Part shown: positions 6,050 through 7,063 of the stretch, piece after piece
Numbering within the stretch: position 1 is the stretch's first letter
Layout of the letters: the number at the start of each line of letters is the position of its first letter
Assembly (NCBI GenBank): GCA_040881995.1
Contig: JBBECD010000046.1
Location: 1 to 7,063, forward strand
Direction: 5' to 3'
Length of the DNA stretch: 7,063 bases
From: JAQCEJ01 sp040881995
Lineage (GTDB): Bacteria; Planctomycetota; Planctomycetia; Planctomycetales; Planctomycetaceae
Translations under genes and position numbers: made by a program
Notes under the pieces: generated by a model
Database searches by the model: none
What the model was told of the DNA's origin: nothing
What the model saw: only the letters and a program-made list of their open reading frames with translations

Positions 6050-7063
6050 ATGACTAAAGATTTTCTGAAAAACGCGAAAGACGAATACGATGTCGTCGTC
6101 ATCGGCAGCGGACTCGCCGGCCTGACGTCGGCCAATACCCTCGCGCGGGCCGGATATTCTGTACTGCTGCTGGAACACCATTACCAACTCGGCGGCATGG
6201 CGACGTGGTTCAAACGCAAGGGGGGACACATCTTCGATATTTCGCTGCACGGTTTTCCCATCGGCATGATCAAAAGTTGCCGGAAATACTGGACCCCCGA
6301 GATCGCCGAATCGATCGTGCAGCTTAAAGGGATCCGCTTCGAAAACCCGCAATTCTCCTTACAGACGACGTTCAACCGCGAAGACTTCACCAAGCTGCTG
6401 ATCGAAAAATTCCGCATCGAACCCGCCACGGTCGATGGATTTTTCGACGCCGCCCGCCAGATGAATTTTTACGACGATCAAGAGAAGACCACAGGCCAAC
6501 TGTTCGACGAATACTTCCCCGGCCGCGACGACGTCGTCCGTCTGCTGATGGAACCGATCACCTATGCCAACGGTTCGACGCTCGAAGACCCCGCCATCAC
6601 TTACGGCATCGTCTTTTCGAATTTCATGAGCAAAGGGGTCTTCACGTTTCAAGGGGGAACCGATCATCTCGTCAATCAGATGAAAGCCGAACTGACGAAA
6701 AACGGGGTCGATATCCGCATCCGCTGCCTCGTCGAGAAAATTCTCGTTTCTCCCGATCGCGTGGTGCAGGGGGTCGTCGTCAACGGAAAAACGATCCGCT
6801 GCAAGGCCGTGCTGTCGAACGCCAACATCAAGACGACCGTCACGTCGCTCGTCGGCCCCGAACATTTCGACAAGGATTTTTTCGAAGAAGCCCGCAGCGT
6901 CCGCCTGAATAACAGCAGTTGCCAGGTTTACATCGCCCTCAAACCGGATGAAGAATTCGATTACGTCGGCGATTTGCTCTTTCACTCCGAGCACAAGGGT
7001 TTCGACATCGACGCCATGCTCAGCCGGCACGTCAGCAGCCGCACGTTTTCGTTCTATTATCCG
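6050..7063 (+). CDS. Phytoene-desaturase/carotenoid-isomerase-like FAD oxidoreductase (3' end missing)
   Basis: The 338 visible codons run open to the window edge; family members are usually about 500 residues, so roughly the last third is absent. The N-terminus has the FAD-binding Rossmann motif: beta-strand VVVIG, G19-S-G21-L-A-G24, and E42 after LLL, the expected ribose ligand, followed by LGG (47-49). Later landmarks are FQGGTDHLVNQM (200-211) and VLSNANI (254-260), the usual positions of the second FAD-binding part in the CrtI/CRTISO/amine-oxidase superfamily. The fold therefore predicts a flavoenzyme that desaturates or isomerises a carotenoid or other polyprenyl substrate; the exact substrate cannot be read from sequence. 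No signal peptide is visible, so it is cytoplasmic or peripheral at the membrane. ATG 6050 is placed ten codons before the first strand, as expected; no clear ribosome site. It may share a transcript with 4575-5849, but the 200-base gap makes this uncertain. Confidence 0.88.
   Translation, partial: MTKDFLKNAKDEYDVVVIGSGLAGLTSANTLARAGYSVLLLEHHYQLGGMATWFKRKGGHIFDISLHGFPIGMIKSCRKYWTPEIAESIVQLKGIRFENPQFSLQTTFNREDFTKLLIEKFRIEPATVDGFFDAARQMNFYDDQEKTTGQLFDEYFPGRDDVVRLLMEPITYANGSTLEDPAITYGIVFSNFMSKGVFTFQGGTDHLVNQMKAELTKNGVDIRIRCLVEKILVSPDRVVQGVVVNGKTIRCKAVLSNANIKTTVTSLVGPEHFDKDFFEEARSVRLNNSSCQVYIALKPDEEFDYVGDLLFHSEHKGFDIDAMLSRHVSSRTFSFYYP

Noticed and set aside
6359..7030. 223-codon open frame on the minus strand
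   Set aside because: It is antisense to the flavoprotein gene, whose FAD motif is intact and which is open from 6050 to the window end.

Overview
The window looks like chromosomal DNA of a planctomycete (Planctomycetota, Pirellulales/Planctomycetales-like). Three things suggest this. The secreted proteins resemble families I know mainly as conserved hypotheticals of that phylum. The intergenic regions carry short palindromic repeats typical of planctomycete genomes: CCCGAAGCGTAAGCGAGGG, the CGTTCCCA...TGGGAACG hairpin, and CACTGGCGG...CCGCCAGTG. Two genes also lack an obvious Shine-Dalgarno sequence. The assignment is recognition from memory, not a database search.

Layout. Bases 1-343 are non-coding and hold a cluster of small palindromic repeats. 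Bases 344-4257 carry three genes on the minus strand, transcribed right to left: a probable lipoprotein (3091-4257), a secreted paralogue of it (1848-2723), and a lipoprotein ending in a DUF11-type beta-sandwich (344-1822). The last two are 25 bases apart and probably co-transcribed. The first is separated from them by a 367-base gap with four inverted repeats, one a perfect palindrome with 26-bp arms. Bases 4258-4574 form a divergent promoter region. On the plus strand follow a LolA-like exported protein (4575-5849), a 200-base gap, and the first 338 codons of a phytoene-desaturase/carotenoid-isomerase-like flavoprotein (6050 to the window end, cut off).

Function. Four of the five genes encode exported or envelope proteins. 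The two paralogues share an uncharacterised domain (pattern YxLxxxxxP...LYP...TKVIYL...AEADRxG). With the DUF11 lipoprotein they may form a cell-surface or cell-wall module, but nothing in the sequence gives a biochemical activity. The LolA-like protein suggests lipoprotein or lipid handling in the periplasm. The flavoprotein is probably a separate carotenoid or isoprenoid enzyme.

I found no mobile element with a transposase, no CRISPR array, no tRNA or rRNA, and no defence system. The most interesting items are the undescribed paralogous domain and the palindrome-rich gaps, mostly placed 3' of the minus-strand genes.
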